From Rostrohypoxylon terebratum (lineage: Eukaryota; Ascomycota; Sordariomycetes; Xylariales; Hypoxylaceae), in assembly GCA_022497145.1 (NCBI GenBank), contig MU385865.1:186001-250000 (forward strand): 64,000 nt of DNA, written 5' to 3'. The position numbers were made by a program, and so were the translations under genes. Positions 24,696 through 37,338 of the stretch are shown here, piece by piece. A model generated the notes under the pieces. That model was not told the origin of the DNA. It worked only from the letters and a program-made list of their open reading frames with translations, and did no database searches. Positions within the stretch are counted from its first letter, which is position 1; each line of letters starts with the position of its first letter.

Positions 24696-25030
24696 GATGA
24701 CTACTAAACCAATAACACTTTTGCTCTATTTTCGCAAGACACGCGGCAATGGATGGAATGAGATTGGTGGTGGTGGGAGGGAATTAGCGGAGTTAAGATC
24801 GCGGCACAAGATAGATCAGGTATGCGAAGGTATCGATGGAATTAATAAAATCGACGTAGTGCGACGACGATTTTGGATTCGCGACCATAAGAGATAAGTG
24901 GTAGATTGGATGTAGGTAAGAAGAAGGTAATGTTGAGAAGAGTTAAAAATGGGAATTTGGGTGAGAAGAAGTAAGGGTGAAAAGTCAAGGTGGAGAGAGG
25001 TAGAGAGGTAGAGAGGTTTAGGTTGAAACT

Positions 25031-25054
25031 GAGGTTGAGGTTGAGGTTGAGGTG
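25031..25054. repeat. GAGGTT hexamer array upstream of set2
   Basis: Three GAGGTT units and one GAGGTG follow a related AGAGGTAG array at about 24996-25017. The array is about 340 bp upstream of the set2 ATG. Confidence 0.85.
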
Positions 25055-25368
25055 CGAAGTTGAGGTACGAGGTTTAAGGTAAAAAGAGAAAAAAGAGGAC
25101 GACAGGAGCGAATGCTATCTCGTGCGCGGTCCCAATGACATTGCAGGCAGTTAATTCGCCAATTTTGTCAATTACACGTCCATGAATGGGGGGAGATAGT
25201 GCGCGGGACACGCGGAGCTTAGCAAGTTCCTTTGTCGAAAGGTTTGGTGGAATGAATGTTGTTTAATGAAAAAAAAATATCGTGAGGGCGTTGTCATCGC
25301 CGAAAGGGAAAAAAAAATTGTTAGTATTATTAGAGGTCCAAGGTTTGTCTGTTGGTTCTGGTTGTACT

Positions 25369-25414
25369 GGTTGTATGGTTGTATGGTTGTATGGTTGTAT
25401 GTGGATGGTTGTAT
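25369..25414. repeat. GGTTGTAT octamer array
   Basis: Four exact GGTTGTAT units run from 25369 to 25400, and a fifth lies at 25407-25414 after a 6-bp interruption. Imperfect copies precede them from about 25353. Confidence 0.9.
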
Positions 25415-27762
25415 GCTCCAGCTGCCAGTGCCAATGGCCCAATGCCAGGTGAGGTGTACTACAGGTAGGCTGCTAGGTAAGGCAGGTGCAAGGTGCAGCT
25501 GCAATCTTCCTCCCCAAGTCCCAAATCAGAACCTTGAAAGTCGGACGGATGTACTGTACCTGCTGTTGCTGAGGTTCAAGGTTGCTGGCCCCAAGCTGTA
25601 TGTACTTGCAGCAGAAAGCGTGGCGCGCCAGCCTCTGCAAATTCGGGGCAGGTTTCAATTATCCGAAGCCTACGGCATACGCTACAATGCCTACAATCGC
25701 CCCACCACTTCGCTAAATATGATCGCTAACCATTGGTCCTTAGTAGTAGTGCAGATTAGCAGGGGAACTCTTCAAGTTGTATGTATTGTACAACACTGCC
25801 ATGTATTGTACAGTACCTCTGGTCTTATATATCTTTTATGATTTGATTGTCGCAAAGCCAAAAATGAAGTCGATGTTGGTACCTGTCAACCTTAACATTG
25901 AAGTAGCGATATCTCAGTGCTGATGCTAATACTCCATGCCAAAGTGTAGAGTGACCTGAACACCTACCTATGCATGGCTGATGTCCTCAGGAGGTTTGGT
26001 ATTGTACAATACCTACATACTGTACAATACCTGCTCTTGCTTAAGTATAGGTACACACAGCATACCTCCTGCCCTTCTTTAAACTTTAAGACTTCAATGA
26101 GATCTTAGACCTCAGGGCGCTTTCCAGAGCCGGATAGGACTCCATACTGAGGCAGTCGCTATTGCTTTTCATGAACCTAAAAATGTCACCTGGTCTTCAA
26201 TTCTCATTCTCGTAATTCCTTCTTCAATGTTATTCTTTCTCCCACTTTTTTTTTAAAAAAAGGACATTCGTGTCAAAAACTCTCCAAGTTGGCGTTGTAG
26301 TATCGTTGACCACCTGGCATAAATGACACCTGGACAGACAGGCATTGTCTAGCACTAGAAGATGGTAGTTGGAGTCACCACAGCGAAAGATCAACCCGGT
26401 TCAACCTCCGGAAGAACGCCTCAAGACATCCGCCTAAGCCTTCTGCAGGTCTCCGACGATCGAGAAGACGAATGGCCTGTCCCCCTAGCATTTATGACTA
26501 GAATGTCCGGCGCCTCTATTTTGTTTTTCATTACCGCGCCACAAACCGGATTTCTCTAATCGCCTGTGATGACAGTAAGAGTACTAGTCATACCTAGTCG
26601 ATAGCGACGAGGTGGGCGACAGCGAAGATGCCTAGACGACGCCTAAATATGTATCTAGGGTATCTAGGTCCCTAGGCAATCAAGGGGAAACATGGGGTTC
26701 AAATCGCCGAGCCACACTATCACCACATTGGACAAGCCCGGTCAAGAGTACTGCGTAGGTAAGTGTATTCAGACTCGAATCTGCAGTGCAGAATTGCAGA
26801 ATTGAGCCAATCGATATTGAAACGTGGTACAAGCACCAATATCTCAGTTTCGATTGAACCAGCCATGATGGCTGCAACATTGGGCTAAAGGATAGCCGCT
26901 TCCGATCACCTTGACATACGTAATGGGCGTCGGCACTCATATCATGGACCGGCCATCCCAGGAAATCTCGTTGCCTTTGATCGATGTCTCTTGTCGTGTC
27001 CAGGATCTCCGTCTAGGATCTTTGCTGCGAGCAATGACGGGTTATACCTGAAAGTGGGTGGGTCCCCTATGAGGAACTGCCAACTCATTATGCATAGAAC
27101 AGAGCCTGAAGTTGAGGCAGGTAAAAGGCGGTATGGTGCTTGGGTGCTTGGGTGCTAGAGCGATATACAACATATATAAGGTCTGGCGTCCGAAGCTACG
27201 CAATCCCTAGATCGTAAAGTGCTAGATGCCGGAGCATCTCAGAATGATGCATTCGAATTTGTTCAGGTCGAAAAAAAAGAATTCCGTACACTCGAGGCAT
27301 CTTTTTATAGTCTCGGACGGATTAGATCAACCCCTCTGCGGCTCCCGGCTCGTCATATGTGACGAACTCTTGATCTGTGCTTGGTCGCTAAGCGTGTGAA
27401 TGCTCTGGAAGCCCTTCTTCCGACCTGCGATTGGTGAGATTTCAGCGACTCTCGGCCAGTCAAGCGACCGCAACGAGGGGACCCGCTGTCGAGCGAGCAT
27501 GACTTCGACAGCTAACAAGAGCCAGCCTACCAGCCTACCAGCCTACTAGCCCGCAACAGCGGAGTTGCTGGGCTGCTGGGTAAAGATGAGGGACCAATGG
27601 GATTCAATTCCTCCTCCTGAGCAATTACTTGGTTGTACGGGAGCTAATGGGATTTCCAGTTCTATTGCTTATTGCTTATGCTATTCTGCTGTCTTTCCGA
27701 TCACATTACTTTTCGTTGGTCTCTCGCGATGCCTCTTTGGCGGTGTAGGACAGGCACTTGCC

Positions 27763-27798
27763 AAAGAGTCTAGAGAGTCTAGAGAGTCTAGAGAGCTT
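27763..27798. repeat. AGAGAGTCT 9-bp tandem repeat
   Basis: The units AAAGAGTCT, AGAGAGTCT, AGAGAGTCT and AGAGAGCTT run head to tail. The array lies in the spacer 1.7 kb upstream of the AT-hook gene. Confidence 0.85.
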
Positions 27799-29479
27799 AA
27801 GAGAGCTAGCAGCAGAAGGCTTGCGACGGTGGTGGTGTGGGAATTGGCCTCTGAGAAGATGGGCAATGTTCAATGTTTCTCAATTCTTACCAGCCCAATG
27901 CAAGAGAGCCTAGTCAGGCGACCCGATTTGTCTAAGTGGCCAGCGGGATTGGCTCACAGCTAAGGACATGGGTGTATTGACCATCTGCAAGAGGGACAGA
28001 GCTGCATATCGACAGTCCAGTAACTATCAGGCCGAAATCGTGATGGTTGCAATGGCCATGCACGATACCTCCTAATGGCATATATTTTCAGCATATGACC
28101 TGCTGGCTAGTAGCGGCCGCTGCTGCACGCAAACCCGCGCGTCTCGCAACCTTAGCTCACACTCTTCCTCTGCTGGTGCTATTGCATTGGGGCTAAGGTG
28201 AACCAGAAAAGCCTCCGAACCCAGATCCGGGGGGCATGGACAGCCAGCTCTAGAGCCTAGCAATTCTACCGATCACTTGTTTATCTCGATCTAGCGCCGC
28301 AGTTTGCGATTCATGCGACGCAAATGGACTCATCTGGAACTACATTGCTAGTATCAAGCATATTATATATCAGACAACAAACAGATCAAACAGACGTATA
28401 CAAACCCCGAAGAGAGGAAAAGGCAGACAGACAGTCAGAGAAGGAAAGGAAGAACTCGGCACCAGCGCCTCTTCATTTTAAAGGATTATCTCCGGCTGCC
28501 GGTTGTTATTGTTACAAGGTACAATTACGATAACTTGCCTAATACCTACCTCCTACCTACCTGGGTAGTTGGGGTTATTCTGCAGGAAGGGGGCGCCCGT
28601 CTGCTCGGCGTGCGAAGGGGAAAAGAAAGTTTGGGGATCTTCTTTCGAAAGGAAACGAAAAGAAAAAATAATAACAAAAAAAAACCGGACTAGGGGGGAC
28701 CTAGGGGGACAGACATACATACAGCCATATGTATGTACAATACAGACCGGACAAAACCCAGCCCATCCTAACAATCCCCATTATTATTATTTCGCTCTCA
28801 GACGGTACGGGAGTACTCGATACTCGTACTGCGTACCCAAAGAGGACCCCCTTGTTAACCAGAAAAACCACCTTGTTCCACCGCGCTACCCTTGTAGACG
28901 CAAAGCAACCTAGGTGATCGCCGCGCACATTCTCTCAACGACCACGGCTCATACTACATACTACTCCCTCGTTTGTACAACTTTACTTACTCAACTGAGA
29001 CACACTCGCTTTACCTACTCCTCGGTTGAACTTCTCGTCCAAGACGCGCGCTTGGGCCGTACATTTTTATTTTGCGCGCGTCTCTTTATCCTCTTGCGAG
29101 ACTCCCACACCCTCCTTTTAACCCTCTAAGAATCCCGGCGCAGTACGCAGCACACACTACCTACTACCTACACTACCTGGGCACCACTACCCTACCTTGC
29201 TATCTGTGGTTTACCTAGCCCATCACTGCCACCTGATGGCCTAGATCTTCGGGCACAATAGGTATCTTCTCTGTTGCGATTTACACCACGTCGCCTCAGC
29301 ATCTGCCTTACGACCATTTGCTTGCCTTGAGAGAGTACCTATCGTGTCTTCGCCTCCGGTTTTCGTATTCGATCGTTTTTTTATCTCAAATGACTTACTC
29401 GCATCGCTGCTGGCATACCCCTTGTCTTCCTTTCCCCTCCCCCCCTCGTCTTTCCCGCTGTCAGACTTAGCTGCTCGCT

Positions 29480-30587
29480 ATGGATACCACGTTTTCGGAC
29501 GACGAGAAGGTACTATTGCAACAACCGCCCCCTCATACTTCCCGACTAACTTCTGCCTGCTATAGCGGTTCGTCTTAGGTGAAATGATCAAGGTCAGCAC
29601 CATAGACGTATACACTCTCGTCGATTTCATCAAGACTCATCATGTCGAGCCAAACTGGATGTCGATGCAGCTTCCCGGCGGTACGTATCTGGGGATCGCC
29701 TTACCGAATTTGCCCCCCTAATGAAAGCAGGTCGTAATATGAACCAGTGCTTTGGCGCAGTCGAGACCATGTTCCAGACAAAATATTCGCCGCCGAATTT
29801 GGCAAGCTTCAAGCGTAAATCCCTGAGCGACCTAGTAGATTACCCTGCTCCCAAGAGACAAGCGATGATGGCCCCTCTCGAGCCTCCTGTAGCTTCAGCT
29901 CGCGTCATTCAGCCGCGCCCTCCTCCAAACGGCTATCCGCCTCCTGTGCCTGTCAGTATTAGTCCTCCGGTAACCTCGACGGGAAAGAAACGTGGTCGAC
30001 CATCTAAGGCGGACAAGGAAGCCCAAGCTCGCGCCGTCCACTCGCGAATGTCAGAGTATGCGCCAATCACGCCAGCACCACCGCCTTTAGCTCCGTTAGC
30101 AGCCCAGCCCCAGCGCGAATATGCTACGTCCCCCGGATACGAAATTTCAAGCAACCCGAGCGACCAGAAATCGAAGAAGCGCGGCTTTGGTGCAATCGAC
30201 AGCCCACGTCAAACGAGCAGCTCATTCCCCCTTACTTCACCAGCATCCACTACAGAAACTCCCCGCGCTTTCCCGGAGCCTCTCGAGCAAGTAGAGAGAT
30301 CTACCTTATCACCTCATGATCGGGGTTCGATAGCATTAAATTCACGATCTCCACCGCCGCCACTTCTTCCGCATATTCAACAGCAGCAAGACTCGTCTCA
30401 AATACTTCCACATTTACATTCTCGACCGCAGCCTCCAAATCCATATCCGTCATCCCCGCGAAATCCGCAGCCATATGAGCCCCCTCGCCGGGCTATTGAT
30501 CCCATATTCCCAAATAGAGATAGGACGAGACACGACATACCAAAAGACGCCCCTCCTCCGGTAACCACGGTAGCGGATAGGAGTTAG
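29480..30587 (+). CDS. AT-hook protein with possible Myb/SANT-like N-terminal helices
   Basis: I do not recognise a named orthologue. CDS is join(29480..29509,29566..29680,29731..30587), 333 residues. Introns are 56 nt (GACTAAC branch) and 50 nt (CCTAAT branch), and total exon length keeps frame. Residues 1-65 hold three likely helices: FSDDEKRFVLGEMIK, DVYTLVDFIKTHHV and GRNMNQCFGAVETMF, spaced like a degenerate Myb/SANT domain (inference). An AT-hook, KKRGRPSK, lies at about 134-141, implying minor-groove DNA binding. The rest is Pro/Ser/Gln-rich with basic patches (SFKRKSLSDL, KSKKRGFG) suited to a nuclear protein. The likely role is a chromatin or transcription factor. It is divergent from set2, sharing a long promoter spacer. 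The first exon encodes only ten residues, so the start depends on the splice model; MDTTFSDDEK is a plausible N-terminus. Confidence 0.82.
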
Positions 30588-33422
30588 AAGAATGTAGCAT
30601 ATTAGACGACCAGTCTGGTCATTCGATACCATAATCCATCATCGATATCTTGGGCTCATAGAGAAAGGTTTTTGGGAGGTTTATTTCGTTCTACATTTCG
30701 GGGGGTTTTAGCACGTTTCCCTATTTGTCCTTGATATTTCGCATTTGTCGAGAAAATATCAAATACTAGTTTTACGGGATACCCAAAGGTACGATTTCTC
30801 CCTTTTTTCACCGACTGCTGGACGGCAATTATGTATAGCACCTTTACAACTCCTTGTTTGCTGGTTGCATTTACTGCATTCCTCTCGTTAATGGCAAACG
30901 AGCAGGTTTTGTGGGTGCAATCCAGCTCGATGTTCTATATTCCAACGGCGTCTAGGCACCATTGACACAACCGGGATTCGACCGACGCCCGACGTTGAAG
31001 CATTTACGGCGCAATTCTGTTGCTGGAGGCACAGGATCACGAATTCTTTTCCTCATATTCTCGGCGGCTGGCAGGTGTGCTATTTTATTCATGTACGATT
31101 CCCTAGGGCGTTTTTGGTTATATGGAGGGCGGCAGGTGGTTCTATGATACATATTTGTATGCACAACCGGTCGAGTGTAGGTTTATGAGAATTACTATCG
31201 GTAGTAGATAGAAACTCTGCTATTGAAAAATACGTTTTTTGGACAAACAACTGCTTTTCGAATGTGAGCTTCGTGCTCTCTGAGAATTGGCTCCGCTGGC
31301 TTTCAATATTTCACAAACAGGATAAACTGGTATGTTTAGATCAAGCTCCGTCCTGCTCCTTCCTAAACAATCGCCTACCGATTTCCGACAATAATTCTAA
31401 CAGGGGACCTTCACGGATTCCATCACAAAAATCCCAATTCAAGGTCTAATAGATTAGAAATCATTCCAGGCTCACAGGGCCAGGTTGTGCATCGGATAAT
31501 TATACTGCACACTATAATCGACATAGTCTTTGTATCGTAGGCTCTAGAAAAAACTACACAGCCAGCACCACTACTCGTCACGATTTTGGAAAGCCTCTAT
31601 TTCGAAAAGGTACAGCCTGGTATTATCTAAGAGTTGAAATAGGAGTTATAGAACCGACCAATAAGAGAATATCGGACCGTACGATACAGGGTATAATTGG
31701 AACGCTATGATAGGCCGAACTTCGCAGTTCGTTATGATTCGACGGCGCCGTCTTGATCCGAGGGTCCCCTAATATTAAATTTGTGCGTCGCGAAGTAAAT
31801 CTATTTCTTTGAACTATATATCTCCACAGATATCTCCATGGCAAAATATCACGACCCCGATCCACTAATTTGCTGGAAAAACAATGCGGGCCGAGAGCTT
31901 TGGGTGTGCTAGGAAAGCTAACGAGTTACCCGATTGGTTCATCCTTCTATACGGATTTGGCATCCGTGAGGGAATTTTGAGATTAGCTACGTCGACTATC
32001 ATTACTGAGTCCGGCAATAGAACCAGTCAGCTTACTGCTTTGAGAACCTACCTACGTAGACGCGTGTAAGCAGTAGAATCCAATGTCTTATCAATGTTGG
32101 ACGTAGAGATGTCCAGCGGCACACCCGCCAGGTGGTATGGATCCGTTAGGACAGACGACTACAGAGCGAGGATCGCAGGCTAGTTCAGCCCCCACGTCCC
32201 GGACGCGACAGCGTCGTACCCCAGATACAATCGTGCCTGAGCAGAGCAATGTCTAGCGAGAGCCAGAAGAAGAGGTAGGAAACCCGAGATTAGGTCCTGA
32301 CCACTCTCAGGGGTAAAGATTGGATCCAGGACATCAGGTGTGCACAAAATTAATAGTACTCATCTACTAGAGGCTCGAGATAATTCGACAGAGAAGAACG
32401 AGAATCACGGGGTGTCTTACAAACCATCCAGGAAATTTTCTCGGGCCTAGTAGGCCTACGTACTTAAGATTTTTTTTAAAAAAAGACGAACTAAGACGCT
32501 AATCAAGTTGCGAGCATCTCTTTGTACTCCGCCGCTTATACGTGATGGGTGGGTGTCTAGGGCGAACGTCAACCACATATAGGTAGCAGAGTCTTATAGG
32601 GGAACAGTTCCGAGCCCTATGAAGGCACCTTAGCTTGAGGTTGTCTAGGTGTACGAATCCCACACCATGAATGAGCAATCCGGAATTCGGAATTCACGTG
32701 AAAACCTGGCCCTTTTTTCAAATCCCTAGTGTATGTCGAAGTTGAAAGACGGACATAAGACAATGAAGCCGAGCTCGTGGTTTTTTGTCTTAGTTCCACC
32801 ACCATGTCTCACTCTGGGTAAGCACGTTCGACGTTGAATAGCCCTTACAGCAGGGACTGGACCAATGGCCTTTCGATGTCGGTAGTTTGGCTCACATTAT
32901 CTGGTTTGAGTGGCATGTTGAATAAGGCGATTTGTTGATATCCTTACAGCGTGTGTCCCACACGCACATGCCCAATTAAATATACCTAATAGCTCCTGAG
33001 ACAATGACACCAAGTTTCCAGCGAAAATATTTCCAATGAGAATGCGTAAAACTCGGATTGACGCCATTCTAGGGTATGAATAAGACGATATTTCTGCAAC
33101 GAGAGCGAATAGGTCAAATTCTTGAAATGAAGATATCCTCATTTAAAGCCAAATCAGGCAATTTGCCTCCCTAAGCTCGATGTACAAGTCGTGTGACAGC
33201 CACAAAGCTTTTCGGAACACCGGTCTAAGCCTCTATACACCACCAGCCGGGACCGGCCAAAATACCCGGTTTACCGGTTATCGTCCATCATTCTGATATA
33301 TAGTCATTTGACCCCAAGTAATAAGTATGCTGCATCTTTAGGGGGGTCCCAAACGCCAGACGCCTCTAATCTCCGGGCTACGGTTTCTTACTCAGAAACA
33401 GCAAATAGGTATGAAGGCTGCA
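30588..33422. other. 2.8-kb convergent spacer between the AT-hook gene and bmt5
   Basis: No intact gene is visible. Open frames are under 85 codons. A 39-codon frame from the ATG at 32137 is rich in Ser, Thr, Arg and Gln and looks like the start of a retroelement gag or a decayed gene, but I cannot support either. The AT-hook 3' UTR occupies the left end. Confidence 0.4.
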
Positions 33423-34325
33423 TCACTCGTCATCGGAAGAGTCGTCATCCCGAGAGCGCTTCTTGCTCCTTCCATTCGCGTCGTTCGCATTCTGCGCCAC
33501 CGGGTCGCCCTTCGCCACAAAGACGTAGCTCCTCGCGGGGCGATCCTCACCCTTCCACCCACCCCCCACCTCCCCGCTCTTACTCCTCACGACGCCCAGG
33601 GTGCGCGCGTGGTGGTAGTTGGGGTACGCGGCGGCGTGGAAGCGAAAGCTGCGCTCGACCTGCAGCCCGCTGTGTCTGGCCAGGTCCCGTATATTCCACA
33701 GGGTGTAGGGCTCGCCCTCGAACAGCGTGACGACGATCTTGCCGCCCGGGGCCAGCGACGGCGCGGCGCGCCGGAAGAACCCGACCAGCAGCTCCTGGTT
33801 GTAGCGCACCTGGCGGTTCACGTCCGTCGACTTGCCGCCGACGTGCGGGAAGTTGAAGATCACGCGGTCCATGGCGCCCTCGCGCTCCCTGCCCTGCCGC
33901 CGCACGAAGGGCGCCATCTTCGTCGCGTCCACATCGTACAGCACCGCGCACCCGTCCTCGGCCTCGATCGCGGCGATGTGGCCCGACGCGTGCGGGTGCT
34001 TGGCGAGAAGCTCCTCAGCGCTCTTCTCGAGGACCGTGGCGGTCACGCTGCCGCAGCAGTGGTGCGTGACGAGGGAGGCGGCGAAGCTTAGGTCGCCGTC
34101 GCCGATCAGGAGGATCTTGTGGTCGGGGGAGAAGGGGATCGTGGGTTCGTCGTGCTGCTGCTGCTTCTGCGGCGCGCTGCTTATATTCTTCTTCTGCTGT
34201 TGATGTTGTTGATGCTGGTGGCCTTGTGTCGCCTTGCCCTGCACGTGCGGTTTCGGTTTCGGCTTCGGCTTCTGTTTCTGCTTCGCGTGCTCACCGCCGT
34301 GCGCGACCTTCCGCCGCTTCCCCAT
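33423..34325 (-). CDS. bmt5: Bmt5-type 25S rRNA (uridine-N3) methyltransferase
   Basis: The family (formerly DUF2431) uses S-adenosylmethionine to make m3U in large-subunit rRNA in the nucleolus. The single exon encodes 300 residues from ATG at 34325 (MGKRRKVAHGG). The in-frame sequence upstream has no ATG before 34331. An extremely basic, low-complexity N-terminus (KPKPKPK, then HQHQQHQQQ) suits nucleolar targeting. The Rossmann fold begins near residue 60: KILLIGDGDLSFAASLV is the family's SAM-binding signature. DAT and RVIFNFPHVGGKSTDVNRQV form the second hallmark, followed by YNQELLVGFFRRAAPSLAPGG and LFEGEPYTLWNIRDLA. The end (PNYHHARTLG and an acidic DDDSSDDE tail) also fits. The coding region is visibly much richer in G and C than the spacers on both sides, most strongly over 33600-34080. 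Confidence 0.93.
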   Translation of the reverse strand: MGKRRKVAHGGEHAKQKQKPKPKPKPHVQGKATQGHQHQQHQQQKKNISSAPQKQQQHDEPTIPFSPDHKILLIGDGDLSFAASLVTHHCCGSVTATVLEKSAEELLAKHPHASGHIAAIEAEDGCAVLYDVDATKMAPFVRRQGREREGAMDRVIFNFPHVGGKSTDVNRQVRYNQELLVGFFRRAAPSLAPGGKIVVTLFEGEPYTLWNIRDLARHSGLQVERSFRFHAAAYPNYHHARTLGVVRSKSGEVGGGWKGEDRPARSYVFVAKGDPVAQNANDANGRSKKRSRDDDSSDDE

Positions 34326-37300
34326 GTTCACTCGCTGCTTTGCTACCCGTTGCGCTGCTTACGGGCGGCGTGTCATGTCGCTTATGCAGCCGCGGCCGGA
34401 GACGGGCTTTCGCGTGAGAGTAGGGGATGCGAAAGCGGCTGGGCTAAGGTACAGTAGTTTCGTTATGTAATGCAGGGAACCGAAACCCCCCTCTCTTTCC
34501 CCCGGGGTTTCGTCTTGGGTAATTTTTGGTGGGACCGCTTTCGAAATGCGGCAAGAAGTTCGGATCACGGGTTGCGGGTTACGGTGGAAGTTGCGCGGGG
34601 AAAAAAAAAGTTTGGGGTGAGGTGCGATGATGTATGATGTATGATGTGAGGTCGCGCTTGGAAGCTATGGCTCCCGCCGATAGGGAAGGGGGAAAGATTA
34701 AAAAAAAAATTTAGTGGCTCGCGATTGCTCCGTAGACGCGGGACAATCCCACTCGCCTGCGGCTACAGCCTTCTGCGGGGACGAGACGAGGGTAAGGAGC
34801 GAGGCTAGTCTTATTTTAGAAATTCCGGGGTCTAAAGATGAATTGGGGTATTTCGGACCAATCAGAAGAAAAGTGCCACTAAGTACATAAAGTACATCAT
34901 AATATGTACATGGAGTTCCCCTTTTAGGAAGCACGGTACATCATTGGATTACTGTACGGGTACCTAACTTAATACTGCGTAAGGTACGCAGCATATGTAT
35001 GAGGCACATGAGACATGCGCTGAACCACACCCGAACAGCTTCGGGATGGGGATGACGTTGGTACTTTATATATACGTGTACGTTGAAGATGACCGATCTT
35101 GTTATTTTTCTCGATGATTCGGATGCAGATAGTGTCTTTTTATACTTGATCCATATTAACACCGCTTCCATAATGACACGATAGACACTTGTCACGTTTA
35201 CGGAGTTTGCGGGTATTTCCCTCGGTACCTGCTGCAGGTCATGTTCGCAGCCCACTGTAAGTAAGCGGTCTACCAAGTATGACGAATGATATTCGAAGCC
35301 ATCGTCCGCCTTACGTAGTACGTCAGCGGTAAGGCTGGGGATTTCATGCTCCTCGCCTAGGTAACGGTAGTTATACACATAAGAATTGGTTAAAATAATT
35401 TGCCATCACGTAATTAGATAGACGGTGGAAATATTAGTATGTATATAGTACATATTAGAGGATACTTTTTTTTTCTTTTGAAATATCAGTCTACTACCCA
35501 TTACAATAGGTGCACTGTAGGTACTAGGTACCTAGGTCCTAGGTAGGAGCGTAACATCGTTGCCTATCGTCTGATAAGTTTTATTAACAAGATTCGACCG
35601 AGGCGCCCAAGATTGCGTTCAGGCTGGAAGGCGCACCTAGGGCTAACCTTCTATGTTCATCATGTATTGTACAATATCAAACTGTTCGGTAGTAGACGGT
35701 GATCGCACAACATTTTGTACGAGTACCGACATATGTAAGTACTTAGCGATTCGAGATGCCGGATGACCCAGATACCGCTCGTGACCCGCCCACTCCAGTG
35801 AATTGGGTAGTCAGATAGTAGGCACCACGTACTGCGATTTACGTACGTATATGGATTTGTTAATGTATCGTTGGCTAACGATGAAGAGATCTCCAAGCGC
35901 AAGGGGCTGAGTGGCGTAAGGGAACCCCATCATGTAAGTGAGAGATACATGTTGGTTACGTACATATAACCGTGGCAGCTGAGTTGAGGTACGATGTACA
36001 ATACAATACATTGCGTGCACCGATTGACCATACTACTATTATGTAGTCGGTATACGCTGACAGGTACTGTATCTTGACTGGTAACAACAATCATCTAGGA
36101 TTCTAGGTATTTATGTGTACCTGGACGTATACTGTAGGTATCGGATGTATGTACTTTACAAGTCACTCGTAGTTCTGCATCACCGCGTGTTTTATTTTAC
36201 CTCCAGGGCTATGACCCTATATACTAGATATACTACATGTACTACACGTAGGTAGAATATATTATATCAGCCACTTGGAATATGTACAGATAAGTCGCAG
36301 ATGAATCTTCTTTATTTGGTCTAGTCTCTAATAGTCACTAAAGTACCTAAAGTAGTACCTAAAGTTTTGGTTATGGTACGTGCCCAGGTGCAGTGTTGTT
36401 GGTTTTGTACAAGGTGGACCCCCCGACAGAACCGGAAACGGGAACGGATTAGGGTTTCTCCCAACCAATGAGAAGCCACAAAAAGGATAAAAAAGTAATG
36501 CTAAGTCCAAGTACCACTAGACAGCGCATGGTGCTTGACTGTATCGGGAAGTCCAGGGTGTTTTTTAATTGTGCTGGCCGAGAAAATCTGATGCTGGCAG
36601 TGGCCTTGGGTGGATTCTCAGCGCTGAAGCGTGCGAGCCTCTAAATTTCTCCCTATTACGATTATTACGATACCTAGGTCCTACACTACCTACACCCGTG
36701 GACAACCAGACACGATGACTTCACCTTGACCCTTAACCTTGACCTTTGGAAAAGTGCGCTCTAGGAAATGATATCTTGTCGAGCATCACTTTTTTAATTC
36801 TCTAAACTTATTTCTTCTTTTTTCCTTCAGCCACCTGTCTGTTGGTTAATTTGTTTTTGTTACTCGTTACTCGTCACTCGTCAACGTCAACGTCCCTCTG
36901 ACTTTCTGACCTTGACTTTTTTTTTTACCTTACACCTTACAACTGTACCAAAAACCTGCCATCCTTCATTTTTCACCAACAAGCTACACTTATCAGACAC
37001 CCGAATGCACCCATTTACAATTCCTAATCACCTCTTTTCCATAGTCATTTTTTTCTACATCATCTTCTCGCATAGCACACGGTAGGATATTTACCACCGC
37101 CGCTATAATTACCTAGTACTTTTCAGTTCTATCTCGTAGCCAAGACTACCGCGTTCTTGTTTTTTGTGTAATTCGCTACCTAAGAATTTCACTCAACGCT
37201 TGTCTACCTACATATTTTTCCCACACACTCTTCATAAACAACTATTCTACATACCCGATACACTCTACTTATTTTACATTCCTCATATTACCCATACCGT

Positions 37301-37338
37301 CGCTCCTCATAATCACACTCACCAGTCCCGTCGCCAAG
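34326..37338. promoter_or_regulatory. 3-kb divergent spacer between bmt5 and the 896-residue gene
   Basis: The spacer holds both promoters. The last 550 bp before 37339 are strongly pyrimidine-rich with T runs and look like a leader. CCTAGG-type words cluster at 35520-35550 and 36670-36690. A stop-free frame of 145 codons at 34941-35378 on the minus strand lacks an upstream ATG and any motif, so I do not call it. Confidence 0.45.

Larger units (their letters stand above)
24696..29479. promoter_or_regulatory. 4.8-kb divergent spacer between set2 and the AT-hook gene
   Basis: The two flanking genes are transcribed outward, so both promoters lie here. The set2 side carries purine-rich tandem repeats (AGAGGTAG near 25000, GAGGTT at 25031-25054). 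Farther on are GGTTGTAT repeats at 25369-25414 and an AGAGAGTCT repeat at 27763-27798. The last 500 bp before 29480 are pyrimidine-rich and resemble a leader. No frame shows family likeness. A 191-codon frame at 25266 runs through the simple repeats and is not credible. Confidence 0.45.

Noticed and set aside
25266..25841. 191-codon frame upstream of set2
   Set aside because: It reads straight through the GGTTGTAT array and a lysine-coding A run; no family likeness.
30961..31040. tRNA-like 3' end on the minus strand (GGTCGAATCCCGG)
   Set aside because: The T-stem does not pair and no matching acceptor or anticodon arm is found.
34941..35378. 145-codon minus-strand frame between bmt5 and the 896-residue gene
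   Set aside because: It begins with GTG, its first ATG is about halfway in, and no splice-linked neighbour exon or domain was found. A decayed gene remains possible.
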